A DNA stretch of 11,713 nucleotides from CAZGSG01 sp964528095 (GTDB lineage: Bacteria; Bacteroidota; Bacteroidia; Chitinophagales; Chitinophagaceae). This document shows, one piece after another, positions 1 through 7,295 of this stretch. Position numbers and translations under genes: made by a program. The notes beneath the pieces are model-generated. The model was not told where the DNA came from. It ran no database searches and saw only the letters and a program-made list of their open reading frames with translations. The first letter of the stretch is position 1. Every line of letters begins with the position of its first letter. Location: positions 1 to 11,713 of the forward strand of contig CAZGSG010000182.1 of assembly GCA_964528095.1 (NCBI GenBank), given 5' to 3'.

Positions 1-612
1 GCCAAATCGGTGGACAAAGATGGGTTGCTGAATGACTATGACATAGAATGGAGAATTCATGTGCTGTGTTGGGCCGCTTCACAAGCTGCAAAACTGGAAG
101 GAGATTTTATTGACTTTGGATGCAGATCAGGGATTTTTGCCAGGGCTATTCACCATCTGGTAGATCTCAGGTCACTGGGTAAACAATATTATATGCTTGA
201 TACATTCAGTGGCCTGGATCCTCGCTATTCTTCACCTGCTGAAATAAATACCGCTCTGAACTTACTTTACAAAGAAGAAAACGACACCAGTTTATTTAAT
301 TCTGTTTTAAAGAACTTTAGTTCATTTCCTGTAAAAGTCATTAAAGGGAGTGTCCCTGATACTCTCGCACAGGTAGATGCTGCTAACTTAGCATTTGTAT
401 CAATTGACATGAATTCTGTTGCACCTGAAATTGCAGCACTGGAATTCACCTGGGAGAAACTTGTTCCGGGTGGAATAATAGTCCTGGATGACTATGGATA
501 CAATAATCAATTTAATGAGCAGAAAAAAGCACATGACAGATTCGCACAATCAAAAGGTCTGAAAGTATTAAGTGTACCAACATGCCAGGGGATAATCATT
601 AAACCGAAATAA
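1..612 (+). CDS. TylF/MycF-like SAM-dependent O-methyltransferase (5' end probably outside window)
   Basis: Predicted class I methyltransferase of the TylF/MycF type, whose characterised members O-methylate deoxysugar hydroxyls of macrolides. Numbering from the GTG at 10, the SAM-binding loop is GDFIDFGCRSGIFARAI (about 31-47), then YMLDTFSGLDPRY (61-73), VIKGSVPDTL (110-119), FVSIDMN (129-135) and LVPGGIIVLDDYG (151-163), the usual family order; the acidic DD near 160 fits a metal-binding position. The frame is open to base 1 with no stop before the GTG, and family members are usually nearer 250 residues than 200, so I think the true start lies upstream and this is the 3' part of the gene. 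One base separates its TAA from the next ATG, so it is co-transcribed with the genes that follow. The acceptor sugar cannot be told from sequence. Confidence 0.82.
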   Translation, partial: AKSVDKDGLLNDYDIEWRIHVLCWAASQAAKLEGDFIDFGCRSGIFARAIHHLVDLRSLGKQYYMLDTFSGLDPRYSSPAEINTALNLLYKEENDTSLFNSVLKNFSSFPVKVIKGSVPDTLAQVDAANLAFVSIDMNSVAPEIAALEFTWEKLVPGGIIVLDDYGYNNQFNEQKKAHDRFAQSKGLKVLSVPTCQGIIIKPK

Positions 613-613
613 A

Positions 614-1255
614 ATGTTCTCCAAAAAGAATAGTACTGTTTTTGACACAAGCGTTTCTTTTAAGCTGGAAGGCATAGATAAAGGGCACCACAATATTACG
701 TATAGAGGTGTAGCCTGCCTTAAATCGCCTTTTGACTATGTGTTGTACCAGATGATCATAGAAGAGGTAAAACCTGACCTGATCATAGAAATCGGCTCAC
801 ACCGCGGAGGTAGCGCCTTGTATCTGGCAGACTTGCTGGATATACAGGGAAAGGGAGAGATACATACAATTGACGTAGAAGACAAGATCGACGAGCGTGT
901 TCGAAAACACAGCCGTATTCGCTTTTTTACTAAGGGCTGGGAAAAATATGACCTGGATCTCGCCAAATCAAACAGATCGGTATTGGTCATTGAAGATGGC
1001 TCCCATCGCTACACAGACACACTTAAAACAATGAAAAAATTCGCCCAGGTCGTTTCGCCCAACTCCTACCTGATTGTTGAAGATGGGATCATTGATGAAC
1101 TGGGATTATCAAAAGAATATGGCGGTGGTCCGGTGAAGGCAATAAAAGAATTTCTTTCAGGTAATAAAGATTTTGAGGTATCTTATAAATGGACAGATTT
1201 TTTTGGCAAAAATGCGACTTTTAATACTATCGGTTATCTTAAAAGGACATCATAA
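614..1255 (+). CDS. CmcI / rhamnosyl O-methyltransferase-like protein
   Basis: A 213-residue protein resembling the CmcI/rhamnosyl O-methyltransferase family (PF04989), SAM- and Mg-dependent enzymes that methylate sugar or antibiotic hydroxyls. Visible features are GVACLKSPFDYVLYQMIIEE (32-51), a typical family entry segment; the SAM loop IEIGSHRGGSALYLADLL (58-75); acidic HTIDVED (84-90); VIEDGSH (125-131); and YLIVEDGIID (152-161). The last two acidic motifs match where CmcI binds its metal ion. Some members are labelled cephalosporin hydroxylase in databases, but the fold and the glycan context make sugar O-methylation the better guess. The ATG at 614 is one base after the previous stop, and the next gene starts two bases after the TAA. 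The substrate is unknown. Confidence 0.83.
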   Translation: MFSKKNSTVFDTSVSFKLEGIDKGHHNITYRGVACLKSPFDYVLYQMIIEEVKPDLIIEIGSHRGGSALYLADLLDIQGKGEIHTIDVEDKIDERVRKHSRIRFFTKGWEKYDLDLAKSNRSVLVIEDGSHRYTDTLKTMKKFAQVVSPNSYLIVEDGIIDELGLSKEYGGGPVKAIKEFLSGNKDFEVSYKWTDFFGKNATFNTIGYLKRTS

Positions 1256-1257
1256 GT

Positions 1258-2097
1258 ATGGCAAAACAAGTTCCATGGACAGGAGAAAGACTGGAAACAT
1301 TTGTATATAATGATGCTACAATAGAGCACCTGCATCGTTATGCCATTGCAAAAGAACTTGTCCACAACAAAGTTGTACTTGATATCGCCTGTGGGGAGGG
1401 TTATGGAACAAATCTACTGGCAGCATCAGCGGAACAGGCAACCGGGGTTGATGTAGATGGGAAAATAATAGATCATGCTTCAAAAAAATACAGGAAAGAC
1501 AACTTATCCTTTAAACAAGGCACTGTTGAAAAAATTCCCTTTGATTCGGCTACATTCGATGTTGTAATCTGTTTTGAGACACTTGAACACACTACTGAAC
1601 ATGAGCTTGCGCTCAAAGAATTCAAACGGGTATTGAAGCCAGGCGGCCTACTGCTAATTTCAACACCAGATAAAAAAAAATATAGCGACCTGAGCGGATA
1701 TAAAAACCCTTTTCATGCCCGTGAGCTATACCGGCATGAGTTTGAGCAATTATTGAGCGGTTCTTTTAAATATATCCAATACACACAACAACGGTTGGTG
1801 CTCGCCTCTCTCATCGTCGCTGAAACCGGCCAACCAATAACGTTATTTGAAGGCAGTTTTACCGAAATAAAAGAAACACCCCTTGATGCTCTGTATTTGA
1901 TTGCCCTAGCCTCAGATAGTACACTCCCCGATACAGGCACAAGCGCGTTTATAAGCGAAGCCACATTAGAGACTGCGATTGAGAATAAGATTAATGACAT
2001 GAAAAACACGGCAAGCTATCGCATTGGTCACATCATTTTATTGCCATTTAAACTGGTACGTAATCTTTTCCGGAAACAAAAGTCGGGTGGAGAATGA
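1258..2097 (+). CDS. Class I SAM-dependent methyltransferase with hydrophobic-basic C-terminal tail
   Basis: A 279-residue methyltransferase of the Methyltransf_11/25 type. The N-terminal PWTGERLE (6-13) resembles the TGER motif common in methyltransferases of polysaccharide clusters. Motif I is LDIACGEGYG (41-50), the acidic motif is GVDVDGKIID near 63-72, and the post-motif segment runs through VICFETLEH to the LKPGGLLLISTPDK region (about 104-139). The tail after about residue 250 (SYRIGHIILLPFKLVRNLFR) is hydrophobic and basic, like the membrane-docking tails of glycan-cluster enzymes, so peripheral association with the inner membrane is plausible (inference). Its stop overlaps the next start in an ATGA at 2094-2097, implying translational coupling. 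It is the third methyltransferase in a row, each of a different family. A sugar or glycan acceptor is likely but not shown. Confidence 0.85.
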   Translation: MAKQVPWTGERLETFVYNDATIEHLHRYAIAKELVHNKVVLDIACGEGYGTNLLAASAEQATGVDVDGKIIDHASKKYRKDNLSFKQGTVEKIPFDSATFDVVICFETLEHTTEHELALKEFKRVLKPGGLLLISTPDKKKYSDLSGYKNPFHARELYRHEFEQLLSGSFKYIQYTQQRLVLASLIVAETGQPITLFEGSFTEIKETPLDALYLIALASDSTLPDTGTSAFISEATLETAIENKINDMKNTASYRIGHIILLPFKLVRNLFRKQKSGGE

Positions 2098-3044
2098 TCC
2101 AATTTTCAGTAGTCATACCTAATTACAACCATAGCCAATTCCTAAAACAAAGAATTGACTCGATCCTTGAACAAACTCATCAGCATTTCGAACTGATCAT
2201 CCTGGATGATGCGTCCACTGACAATAGCATTTCAATCATTGAAAGCTATCGGTATCATCCTGCAGTCTCCCATGTTATTGTGAACGAAAAGAATAGTGGT
2301 TCTCCTTTTATTCAATGGACAAAAGGGATAGGTTTGGCTAAATATCAATGGATATGGATTGCAGAAAGTGACGACTATGCAGATCACTATTACCTGGAAA
2401 AAATGGCGGAAGCTATTGCAACTTATCCCGCAGCAGGTATAGTCTATTCAGACAGCTTTATTATGGATGAACAAAAAACGCCAACGAAATTTTCTGAACG
2501 AAGAAACTATATTTTTAGCACAGACAAATGGAATAGCTCGTATTATAACGAGGGGATTAGCGAAACAGATAAATACCTTAAATTTGATTGTACCATTAAT
2601 AATGCAAGCAGCGCGGTATTTAGAAAAGATATCGTACTAAATGAAATGGCTTATCTGGCAGATTTTCGCTATTATGGCGATTGGATATTCTTTATAAAAT
2701 TATGCCTGCAGAGCAATATCGCTTACATCAATGCGCCGCTTAATTTTTACAGAAAACATAATAGGAGCGCCCTGAATAAAGAGACCTCCGTGTTAATTAC
2801 AAAAAAGGAGTATTTTCTGATTCTGAAATACTTATACTACAATCCATTAATAACGGATAAAAAGGGGCTCGTCGATTTGTTTTCTTTTTGGTACCTCAAT
2901 TTTGGGCTACTAAAAGACGGGCCGGTAAAGGCTTTTAAAATACTCTTAAACTATTTTAGAACAGACAGGAAACTGTTTTCTAAAGTGTTGGGAAGTATTA
3001 TTTTAATTAAGTTAAAACGAAGAAAAATCACAGACAAGCTTTAG
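2094..3044 (+). CDS. Family 2 glycosyltransferase
   Basis: A 316-residue GT-A glycosyltransferase of family GT2, expected to move a sugar from a nucleotide donor onto a growing glycan at the cytoplasmic membrane face. The N-terminus FSVVIPNYNHSQFLKQRIDS (4-23) and LIILDDASTDNS form the nucleotide-binding half. IWIAESDDYAD at about 88-98 carries the metal-binding D-D (DxD-like) motif, followed by the GIVYSDSFIMDE strand. The segment FRYYGDWIFFIKLC and a nearby RKHNRSA are typical of the acceptor side in this family. The C-terminal part is lysine-rich with hydrophobic stretches but no clear multi-helix membrane domain. The start is fixed by the ATGA overlap with the upstream methyltransferase. 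Donor and acceptor cannot be read from sequence. Confidence 0.9.
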   Translation: MIQFSVVIPNYNHSQFLKQRIDSILEQTHQHFELIILDDASTDNSISIIESYRYHPAVSHVIVNEKNSGSPFIQWTKGIGLAKYQWIWIAESDDYADHYYLEKMAEAIATYPAAGIVYSDSFIMDEQKTPTKFSERRNYIFSTDKWNSSYYNEGISETDKYLKFDCTINNASSAVFRKDIVLNEMAYLADFRYYGDWIFFIKLCLQSNIAYINAPLNFYRKHNRSALNKETSVLITKKEYFLILKYLYYNPLITDKKGLVDLFSFWYLNFGLLKDGPVKAFKILLNYFRTDRKLFSKVLGSIILIKLKRRKITDKL

Positions 3045-3046
3045 GA

Positions 3047-4003
3047 ATGAATGCATTTTGTACAATAATAACAGCTGATTACTTTGCCAAAGCGTTGACA
3101 CTATACAAGTCCATGCTAAGGTTTAATAAAAAAATAACACTATACGTCTTTATTGTCGATAACAAAATTGACATCCCATCATTAAGCTTGTATCCGGGCA
3201 TCAAAATCATCTACACAACAGACCTTACCGATTACCCGCTTGTTAAACTTCTTTACCGGAAATATGCTCATATAGATATTAATTTTTTCAGGTGGTCGTT
3301 AAAACCAGTCCTTGTAAGCTACCTGCTTGAAAAAGAAATACAGAAAATCGTCTACATAGATTGTGATATGTATTTTGTAAATGATTATCAATTCCTGTTT
3401 GATGAACTCGACCAATCGGAAGTTCTGCTTACCCCCCATTGGATTAACAACGACCCGCTGGTAGATAGTAAAAGTTTTTTTGCGCTCTTCCGAAGCGGCA
3501 TTTTTACAGCAGGTTTTATCGGCGCCAACCGAAAAGCACTTCCCGCTATGCAATGGTGGGCCAATGCCTGTCATTTTATGATGGGAGAACAGCCTTCGCT
3601 AAGCATCCACGATGACCAGCGCTACCTGGACATATTTCCAGTTTATTTTGAGCGAACAAAGGTCATTCGTCATAGAGGGTGCACGGTGGGTGCATGGAAT
3701 TACGAGGAATGCAAAAGGCTTTTAGTGAATGGAGAAGTAATGATCAATGGTGAATATCCAGTAATTTTTATTCATTTTGACGAAATGCTTATTTCTCAGA
3801 TTTTAAAAGGACATGATCCGCTATTACTCCCCTATTTAAACGAATATAAAAAAGTATTTGAAGAAGATGGAGTACAACTCTCTACTTACATAAAAAAAGT
3901 CGATACACATGCCCATACAAGTAGCTTGCAAAAATTAACCTGGAAATTAAAGATTCGCACCCGGATTAAGCGTTTCCTTTATAACCTGGCAAAGTCGATA
4001 TAA
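3047..4003 (+). CDS. GT8-like (GT-A fold) glycosyltransferase
   Basis: A 318-residue predicted glycosyltransferase related to GT8-like or nucleotide-diphospho-sugar transferases. The N-terminus MNAFCTIITADYFAKALTLY is the usual first strand and helix for this group, which works on the donor diphosphate. Y-I-D-C-D-M-Y-F at 103-110 is a clear DxD metal-binding motif (D105, D107). Further family-like pieces are the RSGIFTAGFIGANRKAL segment (about 149-165), followed by MQWWANAC, then the HDDQRYLDIFPVYF segment near 193-206, and the late IHFDE. There is no signal peptide or membrane segment. It starts two bases after the previous TAG and is part of the same operon. The exact CAZy family is uncertain; GT8 is a best guess from motif style. 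Confidence 0.78.
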   Translation: MNAFCTIITADYFAKALTLYKSMLRFNKKITLYVFIVDNKIDIPSLSLYPGIKIIYTTDLTDYPLVKLLYRKYAHIDINFFRWSLKPVLVSYLLEKEIQKIVYIDCDMYFVNDYQFLFDELDQSEVLLTPHWINNDPLVDSKSFFALFRSGIFTAGFIGANRKALPAMQWWANACHFMMGEQPSLSIHDDQRYLDIFPVYFERTKVIRHRGCTVGAWNYEECKRLLVNGEVMINGEYPVIFIHFDEMLISQILKGHDPLLLPYLNEYKKVFEEDGVQLSTYIKKVDTHAHTSSLQKLTWKLKIRTRIKRFLYNLAKSI

Positions 4004-4034
4004 AAGTTTCAGCCATTTAAACACCGTAGTATTT

Positions 4035-5159
4035 ATGAAAATAGGGATATTCGAAAAAGAACATTTTGAAGGAGCCTATCCCGTTATCAGGCTGTTTGAC
4101 ATGCCTGGCAATCAAATCACCATCTATACATCACAGGAAACAAAACAACGATTTGATGACCTTTTTAAAGAAGACAGGTCCAGATATAATTGGACGGTAG
4201 TAGATACCAGCAATAAACTTCGTTTTTTCTCCTCCCTTTTTAAAAAAATAAAAAAAGATAATCCCGACATACTTTATATTAATACGATCAGCGATAACCA
4301 TTTGCTCTACGCGATGGTGCTCTGGCTATTGCCTGTAAAAAGGGTCATACTGACCGTTCATGATATCAATTGCCTGTTTGAAAGCCGTTTTTCATGGAAT
4401 TTCAGGAAAGCCGTAGTTCATTTTGGAAAAAAATGGCTGATAAGACAGGTAGATGAATTTAATATTGTGGCCGATTCTATGAGAGAATACCTAAAAACAA
4501 AAGCTGGAAAAAAAGAGATCCATAATATTCCGGGTGCAGTTTATGAAGACCGGTACCTGGCTCAAAATAAAGACAGGCTGCTGCGGCTGGTCGTTCCTGG
4601 CTCATTAGACAAAAAAAGAAGGGATTATGAACAAGTATTTGAGCTGGCGGAACTGGCTGAAAAAGGAAAACTGGAATTGGAAATTATCTTACTTGGAGGA
4701 AATACTGATGACTATGGAAGAGGAATCATCCAACGAGCCAAACAAATGCAACTCGTCCACTGCAAACTACTCGTATACGATACAACTGTTGTAGACCAGG
4801 ATGAATTTGACAGGCAAATGGATAAAGCTCATTTTATTTTCATTCCTTCAGTCATTCACACAAAGATATGCGGCGATATTCCAGAGATTTATGGTATAAC
4901 TAAATCATCTGGCAATCTGTTTGATATTGTTAAACATGCAAAACCATTTATAGTTCCAGACCGTTTGATTGTTGAAGATCTGCTAACAAAAAGCTGCTTT
5001 AAGTATAGCAATCTTTCAGAGATCATTATATTTTTACAAGCTACTATTACTGAACAATCAGCTTACACAGTGTTGCAGCAAAAAGCATTGGCAGCATCCC
5101 AATCATATACCATACAAAAGACCAGGGAAAGAAACTCAACGGTCTTCATGATTTCCTGA
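4035..5159 (+). CDS. GT-B fold glycosyltransferase
   Basis: A 374-residue protein with a GT-B layout, likely a GT4-like glycosyltransferase of the operon. The N-terminal half has DILYINTISDNHLLYAMVLW (78-97) and VILTVHDINCLFESR (104-118), typical of the acceptor domain. The linker-to-C-domain strand is RLVVPGSLDKKRRDY (184-198), followed by LEIILLGG (215-222), both usual for donor-domain Rossmann strands. EIYGITKSSGNLFDIVKHAKP (about 284-304) sits where GT-B enzymes grip the nucleotide sugar, with an S-S-G-N in place of the classical E-x7-E. The gap from the previous gene is 31 bases, the largest in the operon. Its last 24 bases overlap the 3' end of the opposite-strand GT9 gene. Cytosolic or peripheral membrane location is expected. 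Sugar specificity is unknown. Confidence 0.75.
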   Translation: MKIGIFEKEHFEGAYPVIRLFDMPGNQITIYTSQETKQRFDDLFKEDRSRYNWTVVDTSNKLRFFSSLFKKIKKDNPDILYINTISDNHLLYAMVLWLLPVKRVILTVHDINCLFESRFSWNFRKAVVHFGKKWLIRQVDEFNIVADSMREYLKTKAGKKEIHNIPGAVYEDRYLAQNKDRLLRLVVPGSLDKKRRDYEQVFELAELAEKGKLELEIILLGGNTDDYGRGIIQRAKQMQLVHCKLLVYDTTVVDQDEFDRQMDKAHFIFIPSVIHTKICGDIPEIYGITKSSGNLFDIVKHAKPFIVPDRLIVEDLLTKSCFKYSNLSEIIIFLQATITEQSAYTVLQQKALAASQSYTIQKTRERNSTVFMIS

Positions 5160-6053
5160 TGTTTTTTCCCATTCTTCCACCTTATTCAATACTTCTTCTA
5201 TTCGCACACTATTTACCACCTCTGACCGGAAACCAGTCTGGTAATACACCTCATGTAAAAGAGGGCTGATGACTTTAGAGAGTAGCCCATAAGAATAGAT
5301 CTCCTGCGGACTTGTACAATTAAATATAGCAATCGTAGGTATGTTATACCCAAGCGCAACATGCATTCCTAATGTATCTCCTGATATGAACAGTTCGCAT
5401 TGTTTTATATCCTGCAGGTACTCCCTCAAACTGGCACGTTCGTGAAAGAAGAATATTTCATACCCTCTTTTTTCTAATATTTCTCCCAGCTGATCATACC
5501 CCCACCATTGTTTATTTGGCCATACACCCCCTGCCCTTTTTTCAATCCCGATCTTTACAGGTCTTGTTGGTTCAGCACGCGTTTCGTTACCATAAAGCAG
5601 GTAATTCTCGCCCCTGAACTCCTTCCCTATCATTTCGTACAAATGCTCCTGGTAACTTTTTGTATTGGCGTACTTCAGTTCATTAGCCCTTTCCTTACCA
5701 TACACCGATACAAGGCTGGTATCATACCAGGGCGCTGACCCAGGACTGTAAAGCAATTTTCCTTCGTGAATGTAGATACCCGTTCTTTTTACAGCCTTGA
5801 ACCGTTGTGCCAGTTGGGCAGTTGACACATCTTCTTCGAGGTTGATAATTTCGTCAAACTCAAGTTCAAAAAAATGGGGCGGTACCTGGTCTATTGATGC
5901 CAATTCCTTCAGCAATGGTAAGCTATCCGGGAAAAGCGGCATGTTATGTTTAGCTGTTATCCAATAAACATCTCCTTTTAGTGCATGTAACAAAACAGTC
6001 GATCTTACAACATCTCCTGCTGCTCCTGTCTTTATGATCAATGTTGTTGCCAT
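5136..6053 (-). CDS. Family 9 glycosyltransferase (heptosyltransferase-like)
   Basis: A 305-residue GT-B enzyme of family GT9, the family of ADP-heptose:LPS heptosyltransferases. The diagnostic start is LIIKTGAAGDVVRSTVLLHA (5-24), matching the G-A-x-G-D-V-x-R-T/S motif. The C-terminal domain has KIGIEKRAGGVWPNKQWWG (167-185), EIFFFHERASLREYLQDI near 199-216, and LFISGDTLGMHVALGYNIPT (221-240), the S-G-D-T-x-x-M-H donor-site motif. It is somewhat shorter than classical heptosyltransferases. It likely acts on a cytoplasmic glycolipid precursor, perhaps lipopolysaccharide core, but whether the donor is a heptose is not shown. It is the last gene of the glmU-like/tpiA operon, 48 bases after the small membrane gene, with a possible promoter of its own in that gap. 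Its 3' end overlaps the convergent GT-B gene by 24 bases. Confidence 0.88.
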   Translation of the reverse strand: MATTLIIKTGAAGDVVRSTVLLHALKGDVYWITAKHNMPLFPDSLPLLKELASIDQVPPHFFELEFDEIINLEEDVSTAQLAQRFKAVKRTGIYIHEGKLLYSPGSAPWYDTSLVSVYGKERANELKYANTKSYQEHLYEMIGKEFRGENYLLYGNETRAEPTRPVKIGIEKRAGGVWPNKQWWGYDQLGEILEKRGYEIFFFHERASLREYLQDIKQCELFISGDTLGMHVALGYNIPTIAIFNCTSPQEIYSYGLLSKVISPLLHEVYYQTGFRSEVVNSVRIEEVLNKVEEWEKTSGNHEDR

Positions 6054-6064
6054 TCTTTTATTTA

Positions 6065-6095
6065 TAAAAATACCGTGCCGGCCATTTTGTGCAAA
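6065..6095 (-). promoter_or_regulatory. Possible internal promoter for the GT9 gene
   Basis: On the - strand a TTTG (6092-6095) is followed after exactly 19 bases by TATTTTTA (6065-6072), one mismatch from the Bacteroidota -33/-7 consensus TTTG and TAnnTTTG. The gap between the small membrane gene and the GT9 start contains it almost exactly. The implied leader to the ATG at 6053 is only a few bases, which weakens the call. It would let the glycosyltransferase be expressed apart from the upstream metabolic genes. Confidence 0.35.
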
Positions 6096-6101
6096 TTGCT
6101 T

Positions 6102-6521
6102 CTATTGCCGTGCTCTTACCAGCCGGATAAAATTTTTTCTGTTAAGATAATACCCGCAAAGCAGCAGTATGAGCGGGACAAAACTTATTAATTTTAAGAA
6201 AATGATACCTGTAAAAAAACCAAGCAGGTAGAAGAATGATAAAAATAACCCGCCCCCAAGCAATTGCATGTCATTGATGGCACATACTACATCAAAATTA
6301 AAATACCCGGGTTGTTTATATACCAGTTCAAGGGGTTTAGTTAAGTTAAACCCATCTGTGACCACGATCTTGGGTTTATCTTTATCAACAGGTATAACAA
6401 CAGGCTTACTATTCTCCAGCGGATAGATATTTTTTCCATTTACCACTACCCGCACTTTCAGGAAACTTAATAGTACCTGGTTTTTACGGGTAATGATAAT
6501 ATAATAGGAAGTTCTGGGCAA
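6102..6521 (-). CDS. Small membrane protein with extramembrane beta-rich domain, unknown function
   Basis: A 139-residue protein I do not recognise. The first about 80 residues are beta-rich with many V/I/K alternations (VRVVVNGKNIYPLENSKPVV, then IVVTDGFNLTKPLELVY), like a small PEGA-type or sandwich domain. Residues about 87-126 hold two adjacent hydrophobic helices (LLGGGLFLSFFYLLGFFTGII and LISFVPLILLLCGYYL) followed by basic residues RKNFIRLVRARQ, so the C-terminus is probably cytoplasmic and the protein an inner-membrane hairpin. The only plausible start is a TTG two bases after the tpiA stop; no ATG occurs before residue 85, so translation is probably coupled to tpiA. The position suggests a housekeeping accessory role, but no function is assigned. 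If tpiA translation stops early at its internal TAA, polar effects on this gene are possible. Confidence 0.65.
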   Translation of the reverse strand: MPRTSYYIIITRKNQVLLSFLKVRVVVNGKNIYPLENSKPVVIPVDKDKPKIVVTDGFNLTKPLELVYKQPGYFNFDVVCAINDMQLLGGGLFLSFFYLLGFFTGIIFLKLISFVPLILLLCGYYLNRKNFIRLVRARQ

Positions 6522-6523
6522 TA

Positions 6524-7285
6524 TTATTTCAGTGATCGAATGATTTCTATGAATTCGGAAGCAACAAGCGATGCTCCACCAACCAATCCGCCATCCACAT
6601 CAGGGGAACTGAATAATTCCTTCGCGTTAGTCGACTTTACACTTCCCCCATAGAGAATAGAAATTTCGTTAGCTATATCCTGTCCGTATTGCCCCGCAAG
6701 TACAGAACGTAAATGTGCATGCATTTCTTGTGCCTGCGCGGTACTTGCTGTTTTACCAGTACCAATCGCCCAAATGGGTTCATAAGCGATCACAACATCC
6801 TTTATCTTTTCTGCTGAAAGATGGAACAACGATTCTTTTAATTGCTCAGCAACAAGCTCATTCTGAGTACCAGCTTCCCGTACAGGCAATGCTTCTCCGC
6901 AACAAAAAACAGGTGTCACAAAATTAGCCAGGCAGAGATCTACCTTTTCCACCAGCACAGCATTACTCTCGTTAAAATATTCGCGTCTTTCGCTATGTCC
7001 TACAAGGCAATAGGTCACCCCTATCGAATGGATCATTTCCGCTGATATTTCTCCCGTATAAGCTCCTGATTTTTTATTATAACAGTTTTAAGCCGCCGCG
7101 TAATAGTTTTTTTCTTCGGCTACCTCGCTTCTTGTCATTAACAGGTATGGATAAGGTACAGCAAAGATCACTTGCTGATGAGCAGCTAATACAATTTTAG
7201 CTTCCAGTATTTCGTCCAGTAATTTTTCTCCCTGCTGAAAACTAAGGTTCATTTTCCAGTTAGCTGCGGCGATCTGTTTTCTCAT
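6524..7285 (-). pseudogene. tpiA: Triosephosphate isomerase interrupted by one in-frame TAA at codon 66
   Basis: Triosephosphate isomerase interconverts dihydroxyacetone phosphate and glyceraldehyde 3-phosphate in glycolysis and gluconeogenesis. The frame from ATG 7285 to TAA 6524 is 254 codons with no frameshift, the normal family length. It holds AAANWKMN (catalytic Lys11), SGAYTGEIS, VGHSERREYF (His97), AYEPIWAIGTGKT (Glu169), ILYGGSV and GGLVGGASL, so every catalytic residue is intact. The sole defect is TAA at 7088-7090 (codon 66), in A-A-stop-N-C-Y-N-K-K, where TIMs have the conserved A-Q-N motif; CAA to TAA is a single transition. Restart at ATG 7036 would lack Lys11, so neither piece alone should work. 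It starts 10 bases after the glmU-like gene and the next gene starts two bases after its end. It could be a true nonsense allele, a sequencing error, or read through. Strong conservation of the downstream half argues for a very recent event or an error. Confidence 0.9.
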
Positions 7286-7295
7286 TCGTTAATTT

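Noticed and set aside
10..12. GTG at 10 as true start of the first methyltransferase
   Set aside because: The frame is open to base 1 and the protein would be short for its family, so an upstream start is more likely.
6524..7036. Two separate genes in place of tpiA (6524-7036 and 7088-7285)
   Set aside because: They are the same frame of one TIM; the bases between encode the conserved N-C-Y-N-K-K-S-G-A-Y-T-G-E segment.
7088..7090. Genetic code change with TAA read as glutamine
   Set aside because: TAA is the terminal stop of several intact genes here (612, 1255, 4003, the glmU-like gene, tpiA itself), so no general reassignment.
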